A stretch of 64,000 nt of DNA from Aestuariivirga sp. Its GTDB lineage: Bacteria; Pseudomonadota; Alphaproteobacteria; Rhizobiales; Aestuariivirgaceae. The notes under the pieces were generated by a model. It saw only the letters and a list, made by a program, of their open reading frames with translations, was not told the origin of the DNA and searched no databases. Made by a program: the position numbers and the translations under genes. Below, one piece after another: positions 17,705 through 24,945 of this stretch (its first letter is position 1; each line of letters opens with the position of its first letter). The stretch lies in the NCBI RefSeq assembly GCF_020252395.1, contig NZ_JADCDB010000030.1, forward strand, positions 1 to 64,000, read 5' to 3'.

Positions 17705-18178
17705 TTACATCGAATAGGTGAAAGAGGAGATATAGCGGCGGCCCTTCACGGGCGTGCCGGCGCCGGCCGAAGTGAGCGGCACCACCACGTCATTGGGGCT
17801 CTCGCGCAGGTTCTCGGCCGCGGCGTCGATATGCAGCTTGTAGCCCTGGTCGAACAGCGCATCCTTGAGGTCCAGCGTCACCTCCAGAGTGCGGCCCGAG
17901 CCGACCGAGGCGCCGGTGATGCCGTTGATCTGCGAGGTGTCGCCGCCGGTGGCATTGTACCAGCCGGCGAGGTGCTGGAAGTAGCGGGTGCGCGAACCGG
18001 CAAGCCACAGGCTGCCGGCATATTTGTTGTTCTTGTCGGTGACGTAGAGCGCCAGATAGGCATTGTTGCCGCCGTAATCCTTAAGCTGCGCGCTCAGCGT
18101 CACGGGCCTGGCCATGGCCGCCGCAGGGAAGGAGAGCGCCGTGGTGAGCGCCAGGGCGGCAAGAAGGGACTTCATCAT
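17705..18178 (-). CDS. DUF2271 periplasmic protein, predicted flavinylated electron carrier
   Basis: A 157-aa secreted protein. The signal peptide MKSLLAALALTTALSFPAAA ends near AMA-RP. The DUF2271 domain follows (LALYVTDKNNKY, WLAGSRTRYFQHLAGWY). Near residue 85 lies GITGASVGSG, which matches the [ST]GA[ST] acceptor motif recognised by ApbE; DUF2271 proteins usually have SGAT here. Start ATG 18178 has GGAGA 9 nt upstream; the longer ORF is an artefact. It lies 12 bp upstream of the PepSY reductase gene and would receive its electrons. Confidence 0.8.
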   Translation of the reverse strand: MMKSLLAALALTTALSFPAAAMARPVTLSAQLKDYGGNNAYLALYVTDKNNKYAGSLWLAGSRTRYFQHLAGWYNATGGDTSQINGITGASVGSGRTLEVTLDLKDALFDQGYKLHIDAAAENLRESPNDVVVPLTSAGAGTPVKGRRYISSFTYSM

Positions 18179-18209
18179 CGTCGGGATTCTCCGAAGCTCG
18201 GCGTCAGCG

Positions 18210-18569
18210 TTACTTGACCTGCACCTTGGGCGCGGTGCTGTTGTCGAACAGCCCGTTCTGCGGCGGCGGAACGCTGCCGGCGGGGGCGGGCGCCGCGGCG
18301 GCCGGGCCGCAATTGCCATCGTCGTCCTCGCATTCGTCCTCATCGTCATCGTCCGATCCGCGGCGGCTGACGCTGCCGCCTTCCTTCTCGTGGTCATCGT
18401 CCTCGGCCAGCATCATCGGGCGCTGCTGGTCATCCGATCCGAGACGTGTTGACAGCGGCGACACGGTCTCGCCCGTGGCTGCCTTATGCAGCGCGCTCCA
18501 GGCGGGAAGTGCGATAGTCGCGGTCAGGGCGGCGGAAGCGAAAAGCAGGGTCAGCGTCTTTTTGGTCAC
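18210..18569 (-). CDS. Secreted acidic protein of unknown function
   Basis: A 119-aa protein started at GTG 18569 with AGGAGA upstream; the longer ORF lacks support. The signal peptide TKKTLTLLFASAALTATIALPAWS is clear. The mature part has an Asp/Glu cluster (GSDDDDEDECEDDDGNCG) with two cysteines, followed by a Pro/Ala-rich stretch and a short polar tail. I do not recognise a family. The acidic cluster resembles low-affinity metal-binding tracts. It is the first gene of the DUF2271-PepSY-apbE transcript. Confidence 0.7.
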   Translation of the reverse strand: MTKKTLTLLFASAALTATIALPAWSALHKAATGETVSPLSTRLGSDDQQRPMMLAEDDDHEKEGGSVSRRGSDDDDEDECEDDDGNCGPAAAAPAPAGSVPPPQNGLFDNSTAPKVQVK

Positions 18570-18622
18570 GTCAGGGTCTCCTTGTGTTAGCGCCTCGCAA
18601 CCTGCAGCGGGCAACTGAGCGC

Positions 18623-18666
18623 TTCCTGACGGCGGCGAATTTTCCGCTTCAGCTTGCCGTCAGGAA
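18623..18666. promoter_or_regulatory. Perfect inverted repeat TTCCTGACGGC, candidate operator
   Basis: TTCCTGACGGC (18623-18633) and GCCGTCAGGAA (18656-18666) form a perfect 11-bp inverted repeat separated by 22 bp, about 55-100 bp upstream of the acidic-protein start. GTCAGGAA also occurs in the two-component promoter at 19365-19372. The nearby response regulator is the natural candidate to bind. A transcript hairpin is the alternative reading. Confidence 0.5.
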
Positions 18667-18781
18667 TGCGGGCTCCGGGGCGAAGTGGCCCGAAACATGA
18701 ACGTCCCGTTCATCGTGGCCATTTCCACCCCGATCATCGCCGGGGTTGCCGGGCGCTCCCGTTGCGATGGCCGTCTCCCCT

Positions 18782-18861
18782 CATCATCGCCGGGCTTGTC
18801 TCGGCGATCCTTTTCCGCAGCCACCAAGAAAGATGCCCAGGACAAGCCCGGGCATGATGAT
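18782..18861. repeat. Dispersed-type imperfect palindrome
   Basis: CATCATCGCCGGGCTTGTC on the left and GACAAGCCCGGGCATGATG on the right form an imperfect inverted repeat of about 28 bp per arm around a short centre. The arms carry the GCCGGGCTTGTC/GACAAGCCCGG words typical of intergenic palindromic repeats dispersed in many alphaproteobacterial genomes. No second copy is seen in this window. Confidence 0.55.
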
Positions 18862-18988
18862 GTCAAGCAAGAGTTTGCCTGTGGTCGCAGGTACAATGAT
18901 GAAGAATAGCCGAACATAGCACGGGCAGCGCGCGCTGTCAAGGACTATTTTCCGAAAATGGGATTTACCATCCGAAAACGAACCCTCG

Positions 18989-19282
18989 TCAGTCCTCTTC
19001 CTCGGATTTTTCCGGCTTCTTGTGCTCGATCTTCAGCACCTCGAGGGTCGCGGGCTGCACCGTCGCCTCGAAGCTCTGGCCGGCCTGATCCTTGCCGTCG
19101 ATCTCGTAGCAGCCATCATCGATCTTGATCCGGCGCACGCTCCAGCCCTTGTCCTGGGCGAGCTTCACCACGGCCTCGCGCGGCTGCCAGTCGGACATGG
19201 GCACGAAGCAGCCCTCCTCGGCCAGCGCCTGGCCGGCCGGCAGGATCATCACGAGGCCCAAAATCGTCAGTGTCTTCCGCAT
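18989..19282 (-). CDS. Small PepSY-domain periplasmic protein
   Basis: A 97-aa protein starting at ATG 19282 with GGAAGGA upstream. The signal peptide MRKTLTILGLVMILPAGQALA is followed by one PepSY-like repeat (WQPREAVVKLAQDKGWSVRRIKIDDGCYEIDGKD) and a Lys/Glu-rich tail. Such single-domain PepSY proteins commonly sit beside OmpR-type two-component systems. It is read divergently from the response regulator and probably shares its promoter region. Two Cys (GCF, GCY) could form a disulfide. Confidence 0.82.
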   Translation of the reverse strand: MRKTLTILGLVMILPAGQALAEEGCFVPMSDWQPREAVVKLAQDKGWSVRRIKIDDGCYEIDGKDQAGQSFEATVQPATLEVLKIEHKKPEKSEEED

Positions 19283-19421
19283 CGGGTCCTTCCATGTTAC
19301 GGCCAGAATGGCCGGACCATGCGAGCCGAAGCTGACGGCATCCTGAAGCCCGGCGCAGGAGGGTGTCAGGAAAACGTCAGCCGCGGCGGCGAAGACGGCC
19401 TGACAAGACGGGCGGACCACC
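19283..19421. promoter_or_regulatory. Divergent promoter between PepSY gene and two-component system
   Basis: A 139-bp region. TGTCAGGAAAACGTCAG (19364-19380) contains GTCAGGAA, the half-site of the inverted repeat found upstream of the acidic-protein gene, and a second CGTCAG 9 bp on. CTGACGGCATCCTGA lies 30 bp before it. Repeated GTCAG words suggest the binding site of the OmpR-type regulator, with autoregulation. Confidence 0.45.
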
Positions 19422-20081
19422 ATGCGAATCCTGCTGATCGAGGACGACACGGTACTGGGCGCCGCGGTGCGCGACCAGATCGCCGCCGGCGGCCACTCGG
19501 TGGACTGGGTCAAGCGTCTCGACGCCGCGCACGACGCCATGGCGGGTGCGGCCTTCGACCTCGTGCTGCTCGACCTGATGCTGCCGGATGGCCTCGGCCT
19601 CACCTTCCTCAAGGCGCTGCGCAGCCGCGGCGACGTGACGCCAGTCATCATCCTTACAGCGCTCGACCAGGTGTCGGACCGCATCAGCGGCCTCAATGCC
19701 GGGGCGGACGATTATCTCGTCAAGCCCTTCGACCTCGCCGAACTCTCCGCCCGCATCGGCTCGGTGGCGCGGCGCTATGGCGGCAACCCCAGCCCCATCG
19801 TCACCCATGGCGCGCTGGAGATCGACCGCGCGGCGAAAAGCATCCGGCGCGGCGGCAAGCCGGTCACCCTCACGGCGCGCGAGTGGGCGCTGTTAGATGC
19901 CTTCCTGGCGCGGCCGCGGCAATTGCTCTCCAAGGCGCTGCTCGAGGAGAAGCTCTATGCCTTCGATGCCGAGGTGGAGAGCAACGCCATCGAGGTGCAT
20001 GTCAGCCGCCTGCGCAAGAAGCTCGGTCACGGGGTAATCCACACCGAACGCGGCCTCGGCTACCGGCTGGGCACGCCGTGA
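19422..20081 (+). CDS. OmpR-family response regulator
   Basis: A 219-aa response regulator. The receiver domain (1-115) has the acidic pocket EDD at 7-9, phospho-acceptor Asp51 in LLDLMLPDG and the conserved Lys in YLVKPFDL. The C-terminal winged helix (about 125-217) contains LTAREWALLDAFLARPRQLLS and VEVHVSRLRKKLG-type recognition helix residues. It overlaps the kinase gene (GTGA), so the pair is coupled. Likely targets are the PepSY/DUF2271 genes and itself. Confidence 0.93.
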   Translation: MRILLIEDDTVLGAAVRDQIAAGGHSVDWVKRLDAAHDAMAGAAFDLVLLDLMLPDGLGLTFLKALRSRGDVTPVIILTALDQVSDRISGLNAGADDYLVKPFDLAELSARIGSVARRYGGNPSPIVTHGALEIDRAAKSIRRGGKPVTLTAREWALLDAFLARPRQLLSKALLEEKLYAFDAEVESNAIEVHVSRLRKKLGHGVIHTERGLGYRLGTP

Positions 20082-21439
20082 GAAAACCCTGGAGCCTGCA
20101 GGCGCGGCTCGCCATCTCTCTCGGCCTGCTGCTCACGCTGCTCTGGGCCGCCGCCGCCTCGGTCACGGCACTGCTCCTGCGCGGCGAGATCAACCAGGTC
20201 TTCGATTCCGCCCTCCAGGAAACGGCCGAGCGCCTGCTGCCGCTCGCCGTCATGGACATCGTCGGCCGCGAGGACGATGCCGGCACCCAGCGCCTGGGAG
20301 CGCTGCGCGAGCGCAATGAATATTTCACCTATGTGGTGCGTGACGGGACGGGCCGCATCCTGCTCCAGTCGCATCATGCGGACCCGAACATCTTCCCGCC
20401 CTATGACGGGGCGGGCTTCCGCCAGACCGAGGGCTTCCGCATCTACAACGACGATGCGCTGAAGGGCACGGTGCGGATCTCAGTGGCCGAGCCCATGAGC
20501 CACCGCGCCACCGTGTTCCGGGAAATCGTCCTGGCGCTCGGCCTGCCGCTGCTGCTCGTCATTCCCATCGCACTCGCCGTCATCATCTTCGCGGTGCGGG
20601 CGAGCCTCGCGCCGCTGCGGCGCTTCCGCAAAGGGCTCGCGGGCCGCGGCAGCAGCGATCTCTCAGCCGTGCCGGCCGACGGGCTGCCGGCGGAACTAAA
20701 GCCGCTCGCCGCCTCGCTCAACGATGTGCTCGCCCGCCTCAAGGCGGCCTTCGAGGCCGAGCGCAGCTTTGCCTCCCATGCCGCGCATGAGCTACGCACT
20801 CCGCTCGCCGGCGCCATCGCCCAGGCGCAGCGCCTGCGCGGCGAGACCGGCGAGCCCGCCGCCGCCGCGCGCGCGGCGGAGATCGAGGCAACGCTGAAGC
20901 GCCTCACGCGGCTGTCCGAACGCCTCATGCAGCTGGCCCGGGCGGAAGGCGGCCGGCTGCGCCTCGATCAGCCGCGCGACCTCAGACCCGCCGCGCGCAT
21001 CGTGACGGAGGATGCGGCGCGGGGCACGCCCGAGGGCCGGGTCACGCTTCGGCTTCCCGCGGCGCCCGTGCTCTCCGACCTCGACCCCGATGCTTTCGGC
21101 ATCCTGCTTCGCAACCTCATCGAGAATGCCCTGCGCCATGGCGCGGCGGATGGACCCGTCGCGGTCACGCTGGCGGCGGACGGCCTGCTGACGGTGGCGA
21201 ATGACGGACCGGTGGTGCCGCCTGAAACGCTCGCGCGCCTCACCCGGCGCTTCGAGCGCGGCGGGTCGGGCAACGAGGGCAGCGGCCTCGGCCTCGCCAT
21301 CGTCGCGGCCATCGCCGGCCGGCTGAACAGCACGCTCATCTTGCGTTCGCCCGCCACGGGGCGCACACAGGGTTTCGAGGCGGCGATCAGGCTTCCGCTC
21401 GCGGCAGATCAAACCGTCACGAAACAGGCCGATGCATAG
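20078..21439 (+). CDS. Sensor histidine kinase
   Basis: A 453-aa kinase starting at GTG 20078 within the GTGA overlap; the longer ORF in the track is not supported. TM1 spans about 11-34 and TM2 about 150-174, flanking a sensor loop of about 115 residues. The DHp helix has the phospho-His in SHAAHELRTPLAG (about His237). The ATPase domain has N-box NLIENALRHG and G-box GSGLGLAIV. The signal is unknown; related QseC/TctE-type kinases sense metals, carboxylates or envelope redox state. Confidence 0.92.
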   Translation: MRKPWSLQARLAISLGLLLTLLWAAAASVTALLLRGEINQVFDSALQETAERLLPLAVMDIVGREDDAGTQRLGALRERNEYFTYVVRDGTGRILLQSHHADPNIFPPYDGAGFRQTEGFRIYNDDALKGTVRISVAEPMSHRATVFREIVLALGLPLLLVIPIALAVIIFAVRASLAPLRRFRKGLAGRGSSDLSAVPADGLPAELKPLAASLNDVLARLKAAFEAERSFASHAAHELRTPLAGAIAQAQRLRGETGEPAAAARAAEIEATLKRLTRLSERLMQLARAEGGRLRLDQPRDLRPAARIVTEDAARGTPEGRVTLRLPAAPVLSDLDPDAFGILLRNLIENALRHGAADGPVAVTLAADGLLTVANDGPVVPPETLARLTRRFERGGSGNEGSGLGLAIVAAIAGRLNSTLILRSPATGRTQGFEAAIRLPLAADQTVTKQADA

Positions 21440-21471
21440 AACTCCAGAATCCAGAATGAAGGCACGACATC

Positions 21472-22197
21472 ATGAGCGCCAATGAAGCGGCGAAACTTCC
21501 CTACCAGCCGGCTCACGAGGAGCTGCACTACATCAACCGCTCCGGCTGGCTGCGCGCCGCCGTGCTGGGCGCCAATGACGGCATCGTCTCGGTGTCGTCG
21601 CTGGTCGTCGGGGTCGCGGCGGCTGACCCCACGCCGTCCGCGGTGCTGATCGCGGGCTTCGCCGGCCTCGCCGCCGGCGCCATGTCCATGGCGGCGGGCG
21701 AATATGTGTCGGTGAGTTCGCAGTCCGACATCGAGCAGGCCGACATCGCGCGCGAGCGCCAGGCGCTTCTCGACACGCCCGAGGCGGAGGAGCACGAGCT
21801 TGCTGCGATCTATGAATCGCGCGGCCTGTCGCCCGCCACCGCGGCCCTGGTGGCGCGCGAGCTGACCGAAAAGGATGCGCTCGGCGCGCATGTGCGTGAC
21901 GAGCTCGGACTGTCCGAGGTGCATGCCGCCAACCCGCTGCAGGCGGCCATGGCCTCCGGCCTCACCTTCTCCGTGGCGGCAGCTCTTCCCGTTCTTGCCG
22001 CGGTCTTCGCGCCCGAGGGCCGGATCATTCCCACCGTCGTGGTCACTACACTGGTAGCCCTCGCCGGGCTCGGTGCGCTGGGCGCCCATGCCGGGGCGGC
22101 GCCGAAGCTGCCCGCCACGCTGCGCGTGCTGTTCTGGGGCGCGGCGGCCATGGCCATCACCGCCGGCGTGGGCCATATCTTTGGCGTCAGCGTCTAG
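21472..22197 (+). CDS. VIT1/CCC1-family iron/manganese transporter
   Basis: A 241-aa membrane protein of the VIT family, which exports or sequesters Fe(II) or Mn(II). TM1 includes GWLRAAVLGANDGIVSVSSL and is followed by AGAMSMAAGEYVSVSSQ, both diagnostic. The cytosolic metal-binding helix region is Glu-rich (TPEAEEHELAAIYESRGLS, EKDALGAHVRDELGL). Two or three further TMs follow. It is 32 bp after the kinase gene on the same strand and may be co-transcribed, tying the redox/two-component locus to metal homeostasis. Confidence 0.88.
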   Translation: MSANEAAKLPYQPAHEELHYINRSGWLRAAVLGANDGIVSVSSLVVGVAAADPTPSAVLIAGFAGLAAGAMSMAAGEYVSVSSQSDIEQADIARERQALLDTPEAEEHELAAIYESRGLSPATAALVARELTEKDALGAHVRDELGLSEVHAANPLQAAMASGLTFSVAAALPVLAAVFAPEGRIIPTVVVTTLVALAGLGALGAHAGAAPKLPATLRVLFWGAAAMAITAGVGHIFGVSV

Positions 22198-23042
22198 AGC
22201 GGCGAGTCAGATGAGCCGGGGCCGAGATTGCGGATCGCCTCGGCTGCCGCGGCGCGCTGCGCCGGGATGGTGGCGGACAGGATCTCGATGCGGTCGAAGC
22301 GGCCGGGGTGACCGGCCAGCTCCCGGCGCAGCGCGGCGCCAAAGGCCTGGCGCAACTCGGTGCCGATGTTGAACTTGGCGACGCGGTGCTGCCGCGCCAG
22401 CCGGCGGCGCGTTTCCGGGCTGATGCCGCTGCCGCCATGCAGCACCAGCGGCACGCGCGTCACTGCCGCGATGGCCTGCAGCGCCGCAAGGTCGATCCCC
22501 TCCGTGGCCTCGGTCTGCAGGTGCACGTTGCCCACCGATATGGCCAGCGCATCCACCCCGGTTTCGCGTTCGAACAGCGCCGCATCCGCAGGCTGGGTGA
22601 CGGCGGAGGCGCGTCCGCCGGCATAGCCGACGAAGCCCACCTCGCCCTCGACCGAAACGCCCGCAGCCCGCGCCGCCTCTGCCACGCGGCAGGTGAGCGC
22701 GATGTTCTGCCCGAGGGTGAGCGACGAGCCGTCGATCATCACCGAGGTGAAGCCCTCGCCGATGCCGGCGAGGCATTCCTCCAGCGTCACGGCATGGTCG
22801 ATGTGGCAGGCAACCGGCACGCGCGCATGTTCGGCAAGGTGGCGGAAAATTTTCCCGAGCACGGACACCGGCGTGTGGCGGCGCGCCCCCGGCCCCGCCT
22901 GCAGGATCACCGGCAGGCCCGCCTCCTCCGCCGCCTGGGTATAGGCAAGCGCATCCTCCCAGCCCTGCACCACAAGACCCGCCACGGCATAGCGCCCGGC
23001 GACGGCGGGCTGCAGCAGGTCACGGAGCGTGGCGACGGTCAT
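22194..23042 (-). CDS. Class II fructose-bisphosphate-aldolase family protein (IolJ-like)
   Basis: A 282-aa zinc-dependent class II aldolase. The catalytic Asp and zinc His lie in VACHIDHAV (about residue 82), the second-site Glu in EGEVGFVG, and further His in GNVHLQ and VLHGGSGI. GTELRQAF follows as usual. In this context it most likely cleaves the 2-deoxy-5-keto-gluconate 6-phosphate made by IolC (IolJ role), though other ketose phosphates are possible. ATG at 23042 overlaps the iolB stop. Confidence 0.85.
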   Translation of the reverse strand: MTVATLRDLLQPAVAGRYAVAGLVVQGWEDALAYTQAAEEAGLPVILQAGPGARRHTPVSVLGKIFRHLAEHARVPVACHIDHAVTLEECLAGIGEGFTSVMIDGSSLTLGQNIALTCRVAEAARAAGVSVEGEVGFVGYAGGRASAVTQPADAALFERETGVDALAISVGNVHLQTEATEGIDLAALQAIAAVTRVPLVLHGGSGISPETRRRLARQHRVAKFNIGTELRQAFGAALRRELAGHPGRFDRIEILSATIPAQRAAAAEAIRNLGPGSSDSPL

Positions 23043-23881
23043 TTGAACTTCGCGATCATGTCCTTGATGCCCGGAATGGTCTCCACCTGATAGGCATGTT
23101 CTGGCTGGAAGAACTGCACCAGCGGCCTCTGGCTCAAGCCCCCGAGGATGGTGAAGTAATACATCTCGTAGCCGGGCGCTGCGACGCAGGGGTGATAGCC
23201 CTTGTCGAGGATCACCGTGGACCCGTTGACGATGTGATAGGCATCGCCGGTCTTGCCGTCCTCGCGCTGGACCAGCTGCAGGCCGAAGCCGTGCGCCGGG
23301 CGAAAGCGGAAATTATAGGTCTCGTCATGGCGCGTTTCGAGCGGCAGACGGTCGGTGTCGTGCTTGTGCGGCGGAAACCCGGACCAGCCGCCCGCGCCCA
23401 CGGTGAATAGCTCCGACACCAGCAGGCGGCCCACCCTGTCACGGTACTTGGCGCCGAGGATATGCTTGATCTTGCGGTGCGTCTTGGTGCCGTCGGAGCC
23501 ATATTGCACCACATCGATGTCGGCGCTGCGCACCGCGAAGGGCTCGCCGCCGCCGTCGAAGCGGGCGCCGGCGATGAACACCTCCGCCGCCTCCGACACG
23601 CAGGTGAAGCGCGCCCTTGCGCCAGGCGGCACGAACACGCCTTCGGGCTCGCCGTCCCACACATCGGCGCCGCGGTTGCCGATGGCGGCGAAGCGCTGGC
23701 CTTCGACGCCAACGTCGAGCGTTCCCGTGGCGGGCACCACCGCCGTCTCGTAGCCGGGTACCCGATATTCGAAGGACACGCCGCGGCCGAGCTTGACGAT
23801 GTTGAAATAGTTGAGCGGCACGCGCGGATCGTCGATATCGACGATCGGGGCGTTGCGGTTGTCGAAGGGCGGAATGTGCAT
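23039..23881 (-). CDS. iolB: 5-deoxy-glucuronate isomerase
   Basis: A 280-aa IolB-family bicupin. ATG 23881 was chosen over the longer ORF since the family starts at HIPPFDNRNAPIVDID and the upstream part overlaps iolC. The second cupin has FPPHKHDTDRLPLE and ETYNFRF, the metal-binding motif of IolB, and GYHPCVAAPGYEMYYF, highly typical. It isomerises 5-deoxy-glucuronate to 2-deoxy-5-keto-gluconate in myo-inositol breakdown. iolC lies 7 bp upstream and the aldolase overlaps downstream. Confidence 0.93.
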   Translation of the reverse strand: MHIPPFDNRNAPIVDIDDPRVPLNYFNIVKLGRGVSFEYRVPGYETAVVPATGTLDVGVEGQRFAAIGNRGADVWDGEPEGVFVPPGARARFTCVSEAAEVFIAGARFDGGGEPFAVRSADIDVVQYGSDGTKTHRKIKHILGAKYRDRVGRLLVSELFTVGAGGWSGFPPHKHDTDRLPLETRHDETYNFRFRPAHGFGLQLVQREDGKTGDAYHIVNGSTVILDKGYHPCVAAPGYEMYYFTILGGLSQRPLVQFFQPEHAYQVETIPGIKDMIAKFK

Positions 23882-23888
23882 GGGGTCC

Positions 23889-24866
23889 TCAGGGCGCGTG
23901 GCGCGAGATGAAGGCGTCGAGTTCGGCGGCGGTGGGCGAGGCGGGGGCACAGCCCACCCGGGTGACGGTGATGGCGGCCGCCGCCGCGCCGCGCCGCACC
24001 CCGGCGGCAAGGCCAAGGCCCTGCGCGAGGCCGGTGACGAGGCCGGCCATGAAGGCATCGCCAGCACCGGTGGGCTTCAGCGCCGCCACGGGGAAGATGG
24101 GCGTTTCGAAACTGCCGTCGCCGGCGAAGGTGACGGAGCCCTTTTCGCCCATCTTGTAGATGACGGCGGCGCAGCGGGCGGCGAGCTGCCGCGCATGCGC
24201 ATGCCCGCCGCTGCCGCCGGCCAGCACGTCGAACTCCACGTCGTTGCCCACCACCATGCCGCTCAGCTCCGCCGCCTCCGCCGAAATGCGGGCGGCGTCG
24301 GCCGGACTGGCCCAGGAATAGGGGCGGTAGTCGAGGTCGAGGATGACCGGCCGCCCCGCGGCGCGCGCCATGCCGATGGCGCAGAACGCCGCAGCGCGCG
24401 ATGGTTCGGCGGCGAGCGCCGTGCCGGTGACAATGAGCGCGCCGTGGTCTGCGAAGCGGATCGGCGCCACATCCTCCGGGCGCAGCGCGAAATCCGCCGC
24501 GCCATTGCGGTAGATCACCGACTGGCAATCCTCGCGGCGGGTTTCCACCACCGCGAGCGAGGTGCGCGCCTCGCCGCCCGTGCCGCGCACGTGCTGCGTG
24601 CCCACGCCATAGCGCGCCAGTTCGTTCAGCACGAAGCGGCCCACCGCATCCTCCGACAGCGCGGTGACGAGCGCCGCCCTGCCGCCGAGTTTGACGATGC
24701 CCGCCGCGATGTTGGCGGCGGAGCCGCCGAGGGCGGCGGTGAAGTTCTGTGCGGCCTCGGCACGCGTGCCCGGCGGATCGGCATAGAGATCCATGCCGGC
24801 GCGGCCCAGCACGAGAAAATCATTGGCGGCGATCTGCGCCATATGGGAGTCTGGCGTGCCCAGCAT
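23889..24866 (-). CDS. iolC: PfkB-family kinase, 5-dehydro-2-deoxygluconokinase-like
   Basis: A 325-aa ribokinase-fold kinase. It has NFTAALGGSAANIAAGIVKLG near residue 40 (PfkB signature 1) and LKPTGAGDAFMAGLVTGL near 260 (signature 2 with the catalytic Asp). The region LDLDYRPYSW is typical of IolC. It would phosphorylate 2-deoxy-5-keto-gluconate. It is first in the minus-strand iolC-iolB-aldolase operon. A second possible start lies at Met9 but has no ribosome-binding site. Confidence 0.88.
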   Translation of the reverse strand: MLGTPDSHMAQIAANDFLVLGRAGMDLYADPPGTRAEAAQNFTAALGGSAANIAAGIVKLGGRAALVTALSEDAVGRFVLNELARYGVGTQHVRGTGGEARTSLAVVETRREDCQSVIYRNGAADFALRPEDVAPIRFADHGALIVTGTALAAEPSRAAAFCAIGMARAAGRPVILDLDYRPYSWASPADAARISAEAAELSGMVVGNDVEFDVLAGGSGGHAHARQLAARCAAVIYKMGEKGSVTFAGDGSFETPIFPVAALKPTGAGDAFMAGLVTGLAQGLGLAAGVRRGAAAAAITVTRVGCAPASPTAAELDAFISRHAP

Positions 24867-24913
24867 GCACCCGCCTGTTCTTGACGGGTGAGGATAGGTG
24901 GTGTGTAGTTTCG

Positions 24914-24929
24914 TTGCAAGCGCTTGAAA
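24914..24929. promoter_or_regulatory. LacI/GalR-type operator in the iolC/idh divergent region
   Basis: TTGCAAGCGCTTGAAA is centred on the palindrome CAAGCGCTTG with a central CG, the layout of LacI/GalR-family operators. It lies in the 79-bp region between iolC (minus) and the first Gfo/Idh gene (plus), 17 bp before the GTG start of the latter, so it could repress both. No LacI-family gene is present in the window. Confidence 0.55.
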
Positions 24930-24945
24930 GGCGAGGTGTTTTCAC

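Larger units (their letters stand above)
18570..18988. other. Intergenic region with operator-like inverted repeat and palindromic element
   Basis: This 419-bp gap contains no supported gene. It holds a perfect 11-bp inverted repeat (18623-18666) just upstream of the acidic-protein gene, and a larger imperfect palindrome (18782-18861). The remainder, near 18900-18988, is comparatively AT-rich and follows the stop of the minus-strand PepSY gene. Confidence 0.6.

Noticed and set aside
18782-18861. CRISPR-like repeat
   Set aside because: Only one palindromic unit is present, with no regularly spaced repeats and no cas genes anywhere in the window.
14256-21439. Several in-frame extensions such as the 805-aa ORF from 19022 and short ORFs within lysR
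   Set aside because: The 805-aa ORF is the histidine kinase frame read back through the response regulator; the real start is GTG 20078 in the GTGA overlap.
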